A stretch of DNA of 64,000 nucleotides from an uncultured Eubacteriales bacterium (lineage in GTDB: Bacteria > Bacillota > Clostridia > Christensenellales > CAG-314), in the NCBI GenBank assembly GCA_900544545.1, contig UQVY01000009.1:29064-93063 (forward strand), in the 5' to 3' direction. The position numbers and the translations under genes were made by a program. The notes beneath the pieces were generated by a model. That model had not been told where the DNA came from. It saw only the letters and a list, made by a program, of their open reading frames with translations, and ran no database searches. Position 1 is the stretch's first letter; each line of letters begins with the position of its first letter. This document shows positions 25,188 to 32,812 of the stretch, piece after piece.

Positions 25188-26062
25188 GCGCTGTAAAAAC
25201 CACGGAAAGGAACGAATCGGTTATAAAAGGAAGGACTTCGAAAAGAATCTGTTTTTCGTTGAGGATTTTCAGTTATATAACGACAGGAATCGCCGTAGTC
25301 GCTCTTTTTGCGATAATAATCTACACGGTCGTAGGAGGAATCGATAAACTCAGTTTAGAGTTTCTTTTCGGCGACGGAAAGCTTGAGCATTCCCTTCTTC
25401 CCGCGATAGTCGGAACGCTCGAACTTATACTGATATCTATGGCGATAGCCGTTCCGATAGGCATAGGAAGCGCGATTTTCCTTGCCGAATACACGAAGAC
25501 GCAGAGTAAATTCGTCAAAGCCATAAGGCTTGCGACGGAAACGCTTTCGGGAATTCCGAGTATAGTATACGGTCTTTTCGGATATCTGATATTCGTAGTC
25601 GCCTTTAAAATGGGATATACGATTCTCGGCGGAGGAATAACTCTCGCGATAATGGTTCTTCCGGTAATAGTCAGGTCGGTCGAGGAAAGTCTGCTTGCGG
25701 TGCCGCAGGGTTTGAGAGAAGGTTCTTACGCGCTCGGAACGAGTAAAGTCCGGACGATATTCAAGGTAGTTCTTCCCTCGTGCGCGGGCGGAATAGTAAC
25801 CGCTTTGATTCTTGCGGTCGGAAGAGTAGTATCCGAAAGCGCGGTACTTATTCTGACGGTAGGAATGGTCGTCAACAAAGTTCCGGAGAGCGTGCTTTCC
25901 CCGGGAACGAGTCTTGCTCTCGATATATACTACTTCGCAAGTCACGGTTATCCGGATCAGGCTGCGGCAACGGGCGTCGTTCTGATGATTCTCGTAATTC
26001 TCATCAATCTGGCGGCAAGCGGAATCGGAAAACTTATCAAGAAAAAAACGGGAGAAAAATGA
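25184..26062 (+). CDS. pstA: Phosphate ABC transporter permease
   Basis: A 292-residue permease paralogous to PstC, with GIPSIVYGLFGYLIF and the coupling loop REGSYALGTSKVRTIFKVVL. A charged N-terminal stretch precedes the first helix. It overlaps pstC at the start and pstB at the end, both as ATGA, so translation of the transporter subunits is coupled. Confidence 0.93.
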   Translation: MSAVKTTERNESVIKGRTSKRICFSLRIFSYITTGIAVVALFAIIIYTVVGGIDKLSLEFLFGDGKLEHSLLPAIVGTLELILISMAIAVPIGIGSAIFLAEYTKTQSKFVKAIRLATETLSGIPSIVYGLFGYLIFVVAFKMGYTILGGGITLAIMVLPVIVRSVEESLLAVPQGLREGSYALGTSKVRTIFKVVLPSCAGGIVTALILAVGRVVSESAVLILTVGMVVNKVPESVLSPGTSLALDIYYFASHGYPDQAAATGVVLMILVILINLAASGIGKLIKKKTGEK

Positions 26063-26826
26063 TGTTCGGTGAAAAAAACGATATAAGCGTAAAGAACTGC
26101 AATCTATGGTACGGGGATTTTCAGGCGCTTAAAGACATAAATGTTGATATACCCGAAAAGATGGTTACGGCTTTCATCGGACCGTCGGGATGCGGAAAAT
26201 CGACCTTCCTCAAGATATTCAACCGTATGAACGACCTTATAGACGGCTGCAGAATAACGGGAGAATTCAGAATCGGCGGAAAGAGTATATTCGATAAAGA
26301 CGTAGACGTCAATCTTTTGAGAAAGAAGGTCGGAATGGTTTTTCAGAAACCCAATCCGTTCCCTATGAACATATACGATAACATAGCCTTCGCCCCGAGA
26401 ACGTTCGGAATAAAGAAGAAATCCGAGCTTGACGAAATCGTGGAAACCTCTCTGAAGCGTGCGAGTATATGGGACGAAGTCAAAGACAGACTCAGAAAAA
26501 GCGCGCTCGGAATAAGCGGAGGTCAGCAGCAAAGACTCTGTATAGCCCGCGCTCTCGCGGCGGATCCGGAAATCCTTCTTATGGACGAACCTACGTCCGC
26601 GCTCGACCCCATTTCGACGGGCAAGATAGAAGAACTCGTAGACGGACTTAAAAAGGATCTGACCATAGTCATAGTTACGCACAATATGCAGCAGGCAACG
26701 AGAATTGCCGATAAGACCGCGTTCTTTCTTCTCGGCGAACTCGTGGAATTCGGAGACACGGAACAGATTTTCGGTTCGCCGAAGGATAAGAGAACGGAGA
26801 ATTATATAACGGGAAGATTTGGTTGA
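26059..26826 (+). CDS. pstB: Phosphate ABC transporter ATPase
   Basis: A 255-residue ABC ATPase. Walker A reads GPSGCGKS, the signature motif ISGGQQQRLCIARALA, Walker B LLMDEPTSALDP and the switch histidine is in VIVTHNMQQA. The FNRMNDLIDGCRITGEF region is specific to PstB. ATG 26059 overlaps the pstA stop; ATG 26062, the next codon, has better spacing from GGGAG and may also be used. Confidence 0.95.
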   Translation: MMFGEKNDISVKNCNLWYGDFQALKDINVDIPEKMVTAFIGPSGCGKSTFLKIFNRMNDLIDGCRITGEFRIGGKSIFDKDVDVNLLRKKVGMVFQKPNPFPMNIYDNIAFAPRTFGIKKKSELDEIVETSLKRASIWDEVKDRLRKSALGISGGQQQRLCIARALAADPEILLMDEPTSALDPISTGKIEELVDGLKKDLTIVIVTHNMQQATRIADKTAFFLLGELVEFGDTEQIFGSPKDKRTENYITGRFG

Positions 26827-26869
26827 TACCGTTAAACGGCTTGAAAAAAGGAGAAAAACAAGATATAAT

Positions 26870-27523
26870 ATGAGCATAAGAAACAAGTACGAATCTGAAC
26901 TTCAAAGCGTTTTCAATAAACTTATAGGGATGTGCCGCGACGTAGAGCAGGCGATAGACAGATCGATAGAGGCTCTCAAGACGAGAAACGACGATCTTGC
27001 CCGCTCGGTTATGGAGGAAGACAGGAATATCGACCTTACCGAAAGGGAGATCGAACAGGATTGCCTGAAGATTCTTCTTATGGAGCATCCGGTAGCCGGA
27101 GATTTCCGCGACGTTTCGGCTGCGCTGAAAATGATAACCGATCTCGAAAGGATTGCGGATCAGGCAGCGGATATCTGCGAAATAACGCTTCAGTTCGGAA
27201 ACGAAGAATTCATTAAAAAGCCCGAACATATAGAAATGATGGCGAAGATAGCCATAGGAATGGTTAAAGACGGAGTCCACAGCTATATCAACAAGGATCT
27301 CGAAACGGCTCGTTCTCTCGACAAAAGAGACGACAGAGTAGACGAGCTGTTTGAAAAGGTAAAAGAGGAACTTATTTCTCTTATAAAATCCGACCCGAAC
27401 AACGCCGATCAGGCGATTCTGTTTATGATGATCGCGAAGTATCTCGAAAGGATAGGCGATCACGCCGTAAATATCGGAGAATGGGCAGAATACGCGGTTA
27501 CGGGACAACACAAGCCGGGCTGA
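26870..27523 (+). CDS. phoU: Phosphate signalling protein PhoU
   Basis: A 217-residue protein made of two similar three-helix bundles, each with the E/D-x-x-x-D metal-binding pattern (KMITDLERIADQAADI in the first, KYLERIGDHAVNI in the second). It links PstSCAB activity to the PhoR kinase and restrains the pho response when phosphate is plentiful. ATG 26870 is the likely start, although AGGAG lies 16 bases upstream, which is long; the in-frame TTG at 26819 is less likely. Confidence 0.92.
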   Translation: MSIRNKYESELQSVFNKLIGMCRDVEQAIDRSIEALKTRNDDLARSVMEEDRNIDLTEREIEQDCLKILLMEHPVAGDFRDVSAALKMITDLERIADQAADICEITLQFGNEEFIKKPEHIEMMAKIAIGMVKDGVHSYINKDLETARSLDKRDDRVDELFEKVKEELISLIKSDPNNADQAILFMMIAKYLERIGDHAVNIGEWAEYAVTGQHKPG

Positions 27524-27532
27524 GGAGGAAAA

Positions 27533-28204
27533 ATGGAAGAGAAAAAACTGGTCTACGCCGTAGACGACGAGAGCGCTATTCGCGACGTATATAAATTTGC
27601 GCTTTCGGGCGCGGGCTTCGGAATCGAATGCTTTTCGTGCGCGTCGGAATTATACGCTGCGGTCGAAAAACAGATTCCGGACATTTTTATACTGGATATA
27701 ATGCTTGACGGCGAAGACGGGTATTCCATATTGTCGAGACTTCTCTGCTCGAACGAAACGAAGGATATTCCGGTCATTATGGTTTCGGCGAAAACTACCG
27801 AGATCGATAAAGTCAGGGGATTGGATCTCGGCGCGGACGACTACGTTTCCAAGCCTTTCGGAGTAATGGAGCTTATTGCGAGGATAAACGCAAAACTCAG
27901 GCTCAGAAGGGCGGGCGGTTCGTATTTCTCGTATAAGGACGTTGCTTTGGACGACCTTCGGCACACGGTTACCGTTAAGGGCGCGGAAGTTACGATTACG
28001 CTTAAACAGTACGAGCTGCTGAAGCTTCTTTTAAAGCACGCGGGAACGGTTCTTACGCGGGATTTTCTTCTCGATAACGTCTGGGGAGAGAATTACGGAG
28101 AAACGAGAACACTGGATATTCATATAGCCGAACTAAGGAAGATTCTTGCGGGGGCGGAAGCGGGAATCACTACCGTCAGGGGAGTGGGTTACGCTCTGAA
28201 ATAG
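27533..28204 (+). CDS. phoB: PhoB/PhoP-family response regulator
   Basis: A 223-residue OmpR/PhoB-type regulator with a receiver domain (acid pocket D11/D12, phospho-acceptor D55, lysine in SKPFGVMEL) and a C-terminal winged helix ending in RTLDIHIAELRKILAG and VRGVGYAL. It probably binds the repeats at 23308-23335. GAGGAGG lies before ATG 27533, and phoR follows after 5 bases. Sometimes named phoP in Bacillota. Confidence 0.9.
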   Translation: MEEKKLVYAVDDESAIRDVYKFALSGAGFGIECFSCASELYAAVEKQIPDIFILDIMLDGEDGYSILSRLLCSNETKDIPVIMVSAKTTEIDKVRGLDLGADDYVSKPFGVMELIARINAKLRLRRAGGSYFSYKDVALDDLRHTVTVKGAEVTITLKQYELLKLLLKHAGTVLTRDFLLDNVWGENYGETRTLDIHIAELRKILAGAEAGITTVRGVGYALK

Positions 28205-28209
28205 TCGTT

Positions 28210-29886
28210 ATGAAAAACAAGATAGTTCTGTTCAATATAATAATAATCGCTATATCTCTTTTGCTGGTGTTCTTTTTCGGAATATCCGTAAATAAGAACA
28301 CTCTGAGTGCGGAAGCAGGCAAGAACGTAGTGGATATAACCCGGATCTACGCGGCGAATTACGTTTCGCCCGAGCAAACGGTAAAGGGCGTACCCGAAGA
28401 CATAAGGGTATCCGTTATAGACGCCGAAGGAAAGGTAATTTCCGACAGCGAGAACGTAGACGTGGATAAGCTCGGAAATCACAGTGACAGAGAAGAGATA
28501 ATCGCTGCGTTTCAGGGCGAACCCAAGGTCGTTACGAGGTACAGTCAGTCGCTCGGAAAGGATCTGGTTTATTACGCTTTAAAGGTTACGACGGGCGATA
28601 CTTTCGTTTTCATCAGAGTTTCCGTCGCCGTGGAAAGCGTTAATTCCTACGTAGTCAGCAATATAGTTACGATGATTTTCGTTCTGATAGTCGCTTTGAC
28701 TCTTTCGGTGATTTTCAGCGTAATAGCCGCCAACGGACTTATGAAGCCTTTGACCGAGATAAGAAACAACCTTGCTTCGGTCAGAAACGGAACTTATAAA
28801 GAGATAGTTCCTTCTTCCGGCGATCAGGAGATAAATTCAATGCTCGTCGAGATAAACGGAATCAGCGAAAAGCTTCAGGACAGTATATTCGAAGCGAGAA
28901 GCGACAAGGAGAAGCTCGATTATATTCTCAGCAACATCTCCGACGGAATAGTCGTCCTCGAAAAGAACGGGAATATAAGCCTTATCAACAAGAACGCCGC
29001 GAGAATATTCGACGCTTCGGATTTCACCGGGAAGAATTATTTGCTTCTCAGTCGGGACAGAGCCTTTACGGAGGGGGTTTCGTCGGCTCTCGAAGGAAGG
29101 AAGGACTCCGTATTCGAGATGAAATTCACGGGCGAAGCTTATTATTCGGTATCGGTCAGGGCATTGGAAAGAGGACTTACGGTCATAGTGCTGTCGGATA
29201 TTACGGCCGTCAGAAACAGCGAGAAGATGCGCAGCGAATTCTTTGCTAACGCGAGCCACGAGCTTAAAACTCCGCTTACGGCTATAAAGGGCTTCAACGA
29301 TATAGTTTCGATGACTGCGACTCAGCCCGACATAAAGGAGCTTTCGGGAAGAATCGACAAGGAAGTCGCGAGAATAATCAATCTGATAAACGATATGCTG
29401 GATCTTTCGATGCTGGAATCGGAAAAGGAGCCTAAAAAGGAAGAAGTCGAGCTTTCCGACGTAGTTAAGGACGTTCAGGGAAGTCTTGAGATTCTTGCGA
29501 AAGAAAGGGGCGTTTCGGTCAAGGCGTCGGGAAAGGGCGTGGTTATGATGGAGCGCGAACACGCCGTCGAACTCGTAAAGAATCTGACCGAAAACGCTAT
29601 CCGTTATAACGAAAAGGGCGGACACGTCGAAGTCGATGTTTCCGAAGACGACAAGAAAGTCGTTCTGACCGTAAAAGATGACGGAATCGGAATCGAAGAA
29701 GAACATCTCCAGAGGATATTCGAAAGATTTTACCGCGTCAATAAATCCCGCTCGCGCGAAACCGGAGGAACGGGACTCGGACTTTCGATAGTCAAGCATA
29801 TAGCCGTTCTTTACGGAGCGGACGTCAATATTTCGTCTACTTTCGGCGTCGGAACGACGGTAACGGTAACCTTTCCGAAGAATTGA
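28210..29886 (+). CDS. phoR: Phosphate-regulon sensor histidine kinase
   Basis: A 558-residue kinase with an N-terminal membrane helix, an extracytoplasmic domain of about 130 residues, a second membrane helix (around 155-175), HAMP, a PAS domain (about 225-330), and the kinase core. The phospho-acceptor is H350 in NASHELKTPLTA. The ATPase boxes are NLTENAIRYN, DDGIGI and GGTGLGLSIVKH. The presence of an extracytoplasmic domain resembles Bacillota PhoR more than the enterobacterial form. A terminator follows. Confidence 0.9.
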   Translation: MKNKIVLFNIIIIAISLLLVFFFGISVNKNTLSAEAGKNVVDITRIYAANYVSPEQTVKGVPEDIRVSVIDAEGKVISDSENVDVDKLGNHSDREEIIAAFQGEPKVVTRYSQSLGKDLVYYALKVTTGDTFVFIRVSVAVESVNSYVVSNIVTMIFVLIVALTLSVIFSVIAANGLMKPLTEIRNNLASVRNGTYKEIVPSSGDQEINSMLVEINGISEKLQDSIFEARSDKEKLDYILSNISDGIVVLEKNGNISLINKNAARIFDASDFTGKNYLLLSRDRAFTEGVSSALEGRKDSVFEMKFTGEAYYSVSVRALERGLTVIVLSDITAVRNSEKMRSEFFANASHELKTPLTAIKGFNDIVSMTATQPDIKELSGRIDKEVARIINLINDMLDLSMLESEKEPKKEEVELSDVVKDVQGSLEILAKERGVSVKASGKGVVMMEREHAVELVKNLTENAIRYNEKGGHVEVDVSEDDKKVVLTVKDDGIGIEEEHLQRIFERFYRVNKSRSRETGGTGLGLSIVKHIAVLYGADVNISSTFGVGTTVTVTFPKN

Positions 29887-29967
29887 ACGTTTGCGGTTAC
29901 CTGAAAACGACGATTACGATTCGTAACGCCAATTTTTCTCCTCTGATACGGGTGCCGCAAAGAAAAG

Positions 29968-29999
29968 CCCGCAGGAATCGGTTTTCCTGCGGGTTTAGT
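29968..29999 (+). terminator. Terminator of the pst-pho operon
   Basis: CCCGCAGGAA (29968-29977) and TTCCTGCGGG (29984-29993) form a ten-pair stem followed by TTTAGTTT. Confidence 0.8.
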
Positions 30000-30125
30000 T
30001 TATTTTGTTTTATTCAGCACTTACATAAAGGCTATTTCGCATCTCTCTGTCATTCGGAAAAGTCTGTTCCGGCATTTTGAATCGAAAGAGGCTTTTACGC
30101 CCTGAATCCTCGGGATTTTGCGCAG

Positions 30126-32225
30126 TCAGTTCTGCTCTGGGCGGTAACAACTCGTGCGGTAAACCTTTCTGTCCTTGAATTCCTGAGATTTTCCGTCGTT
30201 CCAGTTCTGAACGGGGCGGTAATAACCAGTGATTCTGCTGTAAACCTCGGATTTTCCTCCGCATACGGGACAGGTATAATGTTCTCCGGGTATATATCCG
30301 TGTTTTTCGCATACAGAATATGTCGGCGAAAGCGTATAATACGGAAGCTTGTAATTCTCGGCGATTTTTCTGACGAGGCTTGCCGTGGATTTCCAGTCGG
30401 GCATTTTTTCTCCGAGGAAGGCGTGGAAAACCGTTCCTGAGGTATAAAGAACCTGAAGTTCGTCCTGAATGTCGAGAGCCTTGAAGATATCGTCCGTGAA
30501 TCCGACGGGAAGGTGAGAGCTGTTCGTATAATAAGGAACGCCGCTCTTGTCGTTTGCGGTAATAATGTCCGGATATCTCTTCTTGTCGTGCTTTGCGAGT
30601 CTGAAGGAAGTCGATTCCGCGGGAGTGGCTTCGAGGTTGTAGAGGTCGCCGTACTGCTCCTGATAGTCGGAAAGCTTTTCTCTCATATGATTGAGAACTT
30701 CCTTTGTGAAATCTATGCTTTCTCTGTGCGAAAGGTCCTTTCCGAGCCATTTTGCGTTGAGGCAGGCTTCGTTCATACCTACGAGTCCGAGAGTAGAGAA
30801 GTGATTGTTGAACGAGCCGAGATAACGCTTCGTATAAGGATAAAGTCCGGCGTTCATAAGTTTCGAAACGACGTCTCTCTTGACTTTGAGCGACCTTGCC
30901 GCAAGGTCCATAAGCTTATCGAGACGTTTGTAGAAGTCTTCTTTATCCGAAGCGAAATAGGCTATTCTCGGCATATTTATGGTAACCACGCCGATGGAAC
31001 CGGTGGATTCGCCGCTTCCGAAGAATCCGCCCGACTTTTTGCGAAGCTCTCTTAAATCCAGACGAAGTCTGCAGCACATACTTCTTACGTCGCTCGGTTC
31101 CATATCGCTGTTGATGTAGTTGGAGAAGTAAGGCGTGCCGTATTTTGCGGTCATTTCGAAGAGCATACGGTTGTTTTCGGTATCCGACCAATCGAAGTCC
31201 TTCGTAATGGAATAGGTCGGTATGGGATACTGGAAGCCTCTTCCGTTTGCGTCGCCTTCTATCATAATATCGATGAAGGCTTTGTTTACGACAGCCATTT
31301 CCGCCGCACAGTCGCCGTAAGTGAAATCAACGGTTTTTCCGCCTATTATAGCGCGTTGATCCTTGAGGTCGTCGGGGCATACCCAGTCGAGAGTTATGTT
31401 GGTGAAGGGAGCCTGAGTACCCCATCTGCTGGGCGTGTTTACGCCGTAGATAAAGGATTGAATGCACTGCTTGACTTCCTTGTAGGAGAGGTTATCTATT
31501 TTGACGAATGGCGCAAGATAAGTATCGAAGGAAGAAAACGCCTGCGCGCCCGCCCATTCGTTCTGAAGAATACCGAGGAAGTTGACCATCTGGTTGCAGA
31601 GCGTCGAAAGATGACACGCGGGAGAGGAAGTTATTTTCCCGGGGATACCGCCCAGACCTTCGCAGATAAGCTGTTTGAGCGACCAGCCCGCGCAGTATCC
31701 GGTCAGCATAGAAAGGTCGTGTATATGGAAATCCGCGTTTCTGTGGGCTTCGCCGATTTCTTCGTCGTAAACCTCCGAAAGCCAGTAGTTAGCCGTAATG
31801 GCTCCCGAGTTGGAAAGAATAAGCCCGCCCACCGAATAGGAAACGGTGGAGTTTTCCTTAACTCTCCAGTCCTCCGCCCTTACGTAATTATTTACAAGCT
31901 CTTTATAATCGAGAAGAGTGGATTTCATATTACGAATCTTCTCGCGCTGCTTGCGGTAAAGAATATACGCTTTTGCGACGTCGGTGTAGCCCGCGCTTTC
32001 GAGAACGTGTTCCACGCTGTCCTGAATATCTTCGACGTGAACTTCGCCGTTAACCGTTTTATTTTCGAAATCGGCAGCCGTTCTCAGCGCAAGAAGGTCG
32101 ATGATCTGTCGGTTGTAATTCTTGTTCTGTGCTTCGAAAGCTTTGATTATGGCTGCGGATATCTTATTCAAGTCAAAATCGACTACCTTTCCGTCCCGCT
32201 TGATAACCTTGAAATTCTTGTCCAT
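30126..32225 (-). CDS. nrdD: Anaerobic (class III) ribonucleoside-triphosphate reductase
   Basis: A 699-residue oxygen-sensitive enzyme that makes deoxynucleotides. The N-terminal ATP-cone (about 1-95) carries FKVIKRDGKVVDFDLNKI. The C-terminus holds the zinc site (VCEKHG and CPVCG) and the glycyl-radical loop RITGYYRPV, with the radical glycine at G667. AAGGAG precedes the ATG at 32225. The activating radical-SAM enzyme NrdG is normally adjacent but is not found on either side: the 3' flank holds only the pst-pho terminator. Upstream are a perfect promoter and two NrdR boxes, so control by NrdR is expected. Confidence 0.95.
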   Translation of the reverse strand: MDKNFKVIKRDGKVVDFDLNKISAAIIKAFEAQNKNYNRQIIDLLALRTAADFENKTVNGEVHVEDIQDSVEHVLESAGYTDVAKAYILYRKQREKIRNMKSTLLDYKELVNNYVRAEDWRVKENSTVSYSVGGLILSNSGAITANYWLSEVYDEEIGEAHRNADFHIHDLSMLTGYCAGWSLKQLICEGLGGIPGKITSSPACHLSTLCNQMVNFLGILQNEWAGAQAFSSFDTYLAPFVKIDNLSYKEVKQCIQSFIYGVNTPSRWGTQAPFTNITLDWVCPDDLKDQRAIIGGKTVDFTYGDCAAEMAVVNKAFIDIMIEGDANGRGFQYPIPTYSITKDFDWSDTENNRMLFEMTAKYGTPYFSNYINSDMEPSDVRSMCCRLRLDLRELRKKSGGFFGSGESTGSIGVVTINMPRIAYFASDKEDFYKRLDKLMDLAARSLKVKRDVVSKLMNAGLYPYTKRYLGSFNNHFSTLGLVGMNEACLNAKWLGKDLSHRESIDFTKEVLNHMREKLSDYQEQYGDLYNLEATPAESTSFRLAKHDKKRYPDIITANDKSGVPYYTNSSHLPVGFTDDIFKALDIQDELQVLYTSGTVFHAFLGEKMPDWKSTASLVRKIAENYKLPYYTLSPTYSVCEKHGYIPGEHYTCPVCGGKSEVYSRITGYYRPVQNWNDGKSQEFKDRKVYRTSCYRPEQN

Positions 32226-32290
32226 TTTGGTCTCCTTTAAAGTGCTTATTTTGTGCTGCCGTACCTCTCGGGCAGTTACTGTTCAATTTC

Positions 32291-32319
32291 ATTATATTCG
32301 CGGCAAAACGTTTTGTCAA
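32291..32319 (-). promoter_or_regulatory. Perfect-consensus promoter of nrdD
   Basis: On the minus strand TTGACA (32319-32314) and TATAAT (32296-32291) are 17 bases apart, matching consensus at all positions. Confidence 0.88.
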
Positions 32320-32339
32320 GCGTTTTAAACCAAGTAAAA

Positions 32340-32355
32340 ACACTATATCTTGTGT
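32340..32355. promoter_or_regulatory. NrdR box 1
   Basis: ACACTATATCTTGTGT is a 16-base near-palindrome that fits the NrdR box pattern ACAC-N8-GTGT. It lies 20 bases upstream of the nrdD -35 box. Confidence 0.8.
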
Positions 32356-32371
32356 TTTTTGAGTGGTGCAA

Positions 32372-32387
32372 ACACAAGATATTGTAT
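32372..32387. promoter_or_regulatory. NrdR box 2
   Basis: ACACAAGATATTGTAT is a second, slightly weaker copy that starts exactly 32 bases from the first, about three helical turns, the usual arrangement for cooperative NrdR binding. Confidence 0.78.
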
Positions 32388-32670
32388 TTTTATTCTTTGT
32401 AACCAATCTTGTCGAAGTTTTGTTTAAGCGTCGCTTTAAGAGCCGAAGACGGCGGAAATCGGCTTTTTCCGAAGGTGAAAATCGCTCTCTCCGAGACTCC
32501 GCGAAAAGGCTGAAATCTGCTTTTTCGTTGCCCGTAAAAACTTCCGACCGAATAACTCCTGAATAAAATCCTCAATATTCAAATAAATATTTACGGGAAC
32601 TTTTTGATTCTGCGCTTTAATTGCCTGAATCGATTTTTTTGCAAAAAGTCGTTTAACGAACGGAAAATAC
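32388..32670. other. Unassigned part of the nrdD-clpB divergent region
   Basis: About 280 bases between the NrdR boxes and the clpB promoter. No gene, RNA structure or repeat was recognised; short open frames here have no ribosome binding site. Confidence 0.5.
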
Positions 32671-32699
32671 TTGACAATTAAGAAAGAAAGAGGTAAAAT
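32671..32699 (+). promoter_or_regulatory. Promoter of clpB
   Basis: TTGACA (32671-32676) and TAAAAT (32694-32699) are 17 bases apart. A 5' leader of about 110 bases follows. Confidence 0.8.
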
Positions 32700-32749
32700 T
32701 TAGCAGTCAAAAGGATAGACTGACAGCGGATAGACCGACTAAATGCTAA
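32700..32749 (+). promoter_or_regulatory. Imperfect dyad over the clpB start site (weak CIRCE-like)
   Basis: TTAGCAGTC (32700-32708) differs by one base from the CIRCE left arm and is followed after nine bases by GACTGACAG, which matches the right arm only in part. A separate TGCTAA at 32744 complements TTAGCA. The position directly after the -10 box would suit a repressor such as HrcA, but the match is incomplete. Confidence 0.35.
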
Positions 32750-32812
32750 TCCAAGCGGTCCTTATCGGGCGGTTCGGAAGTCTCTTTTGAAAATCGATCT
32801 ACGGAGGTGGAT

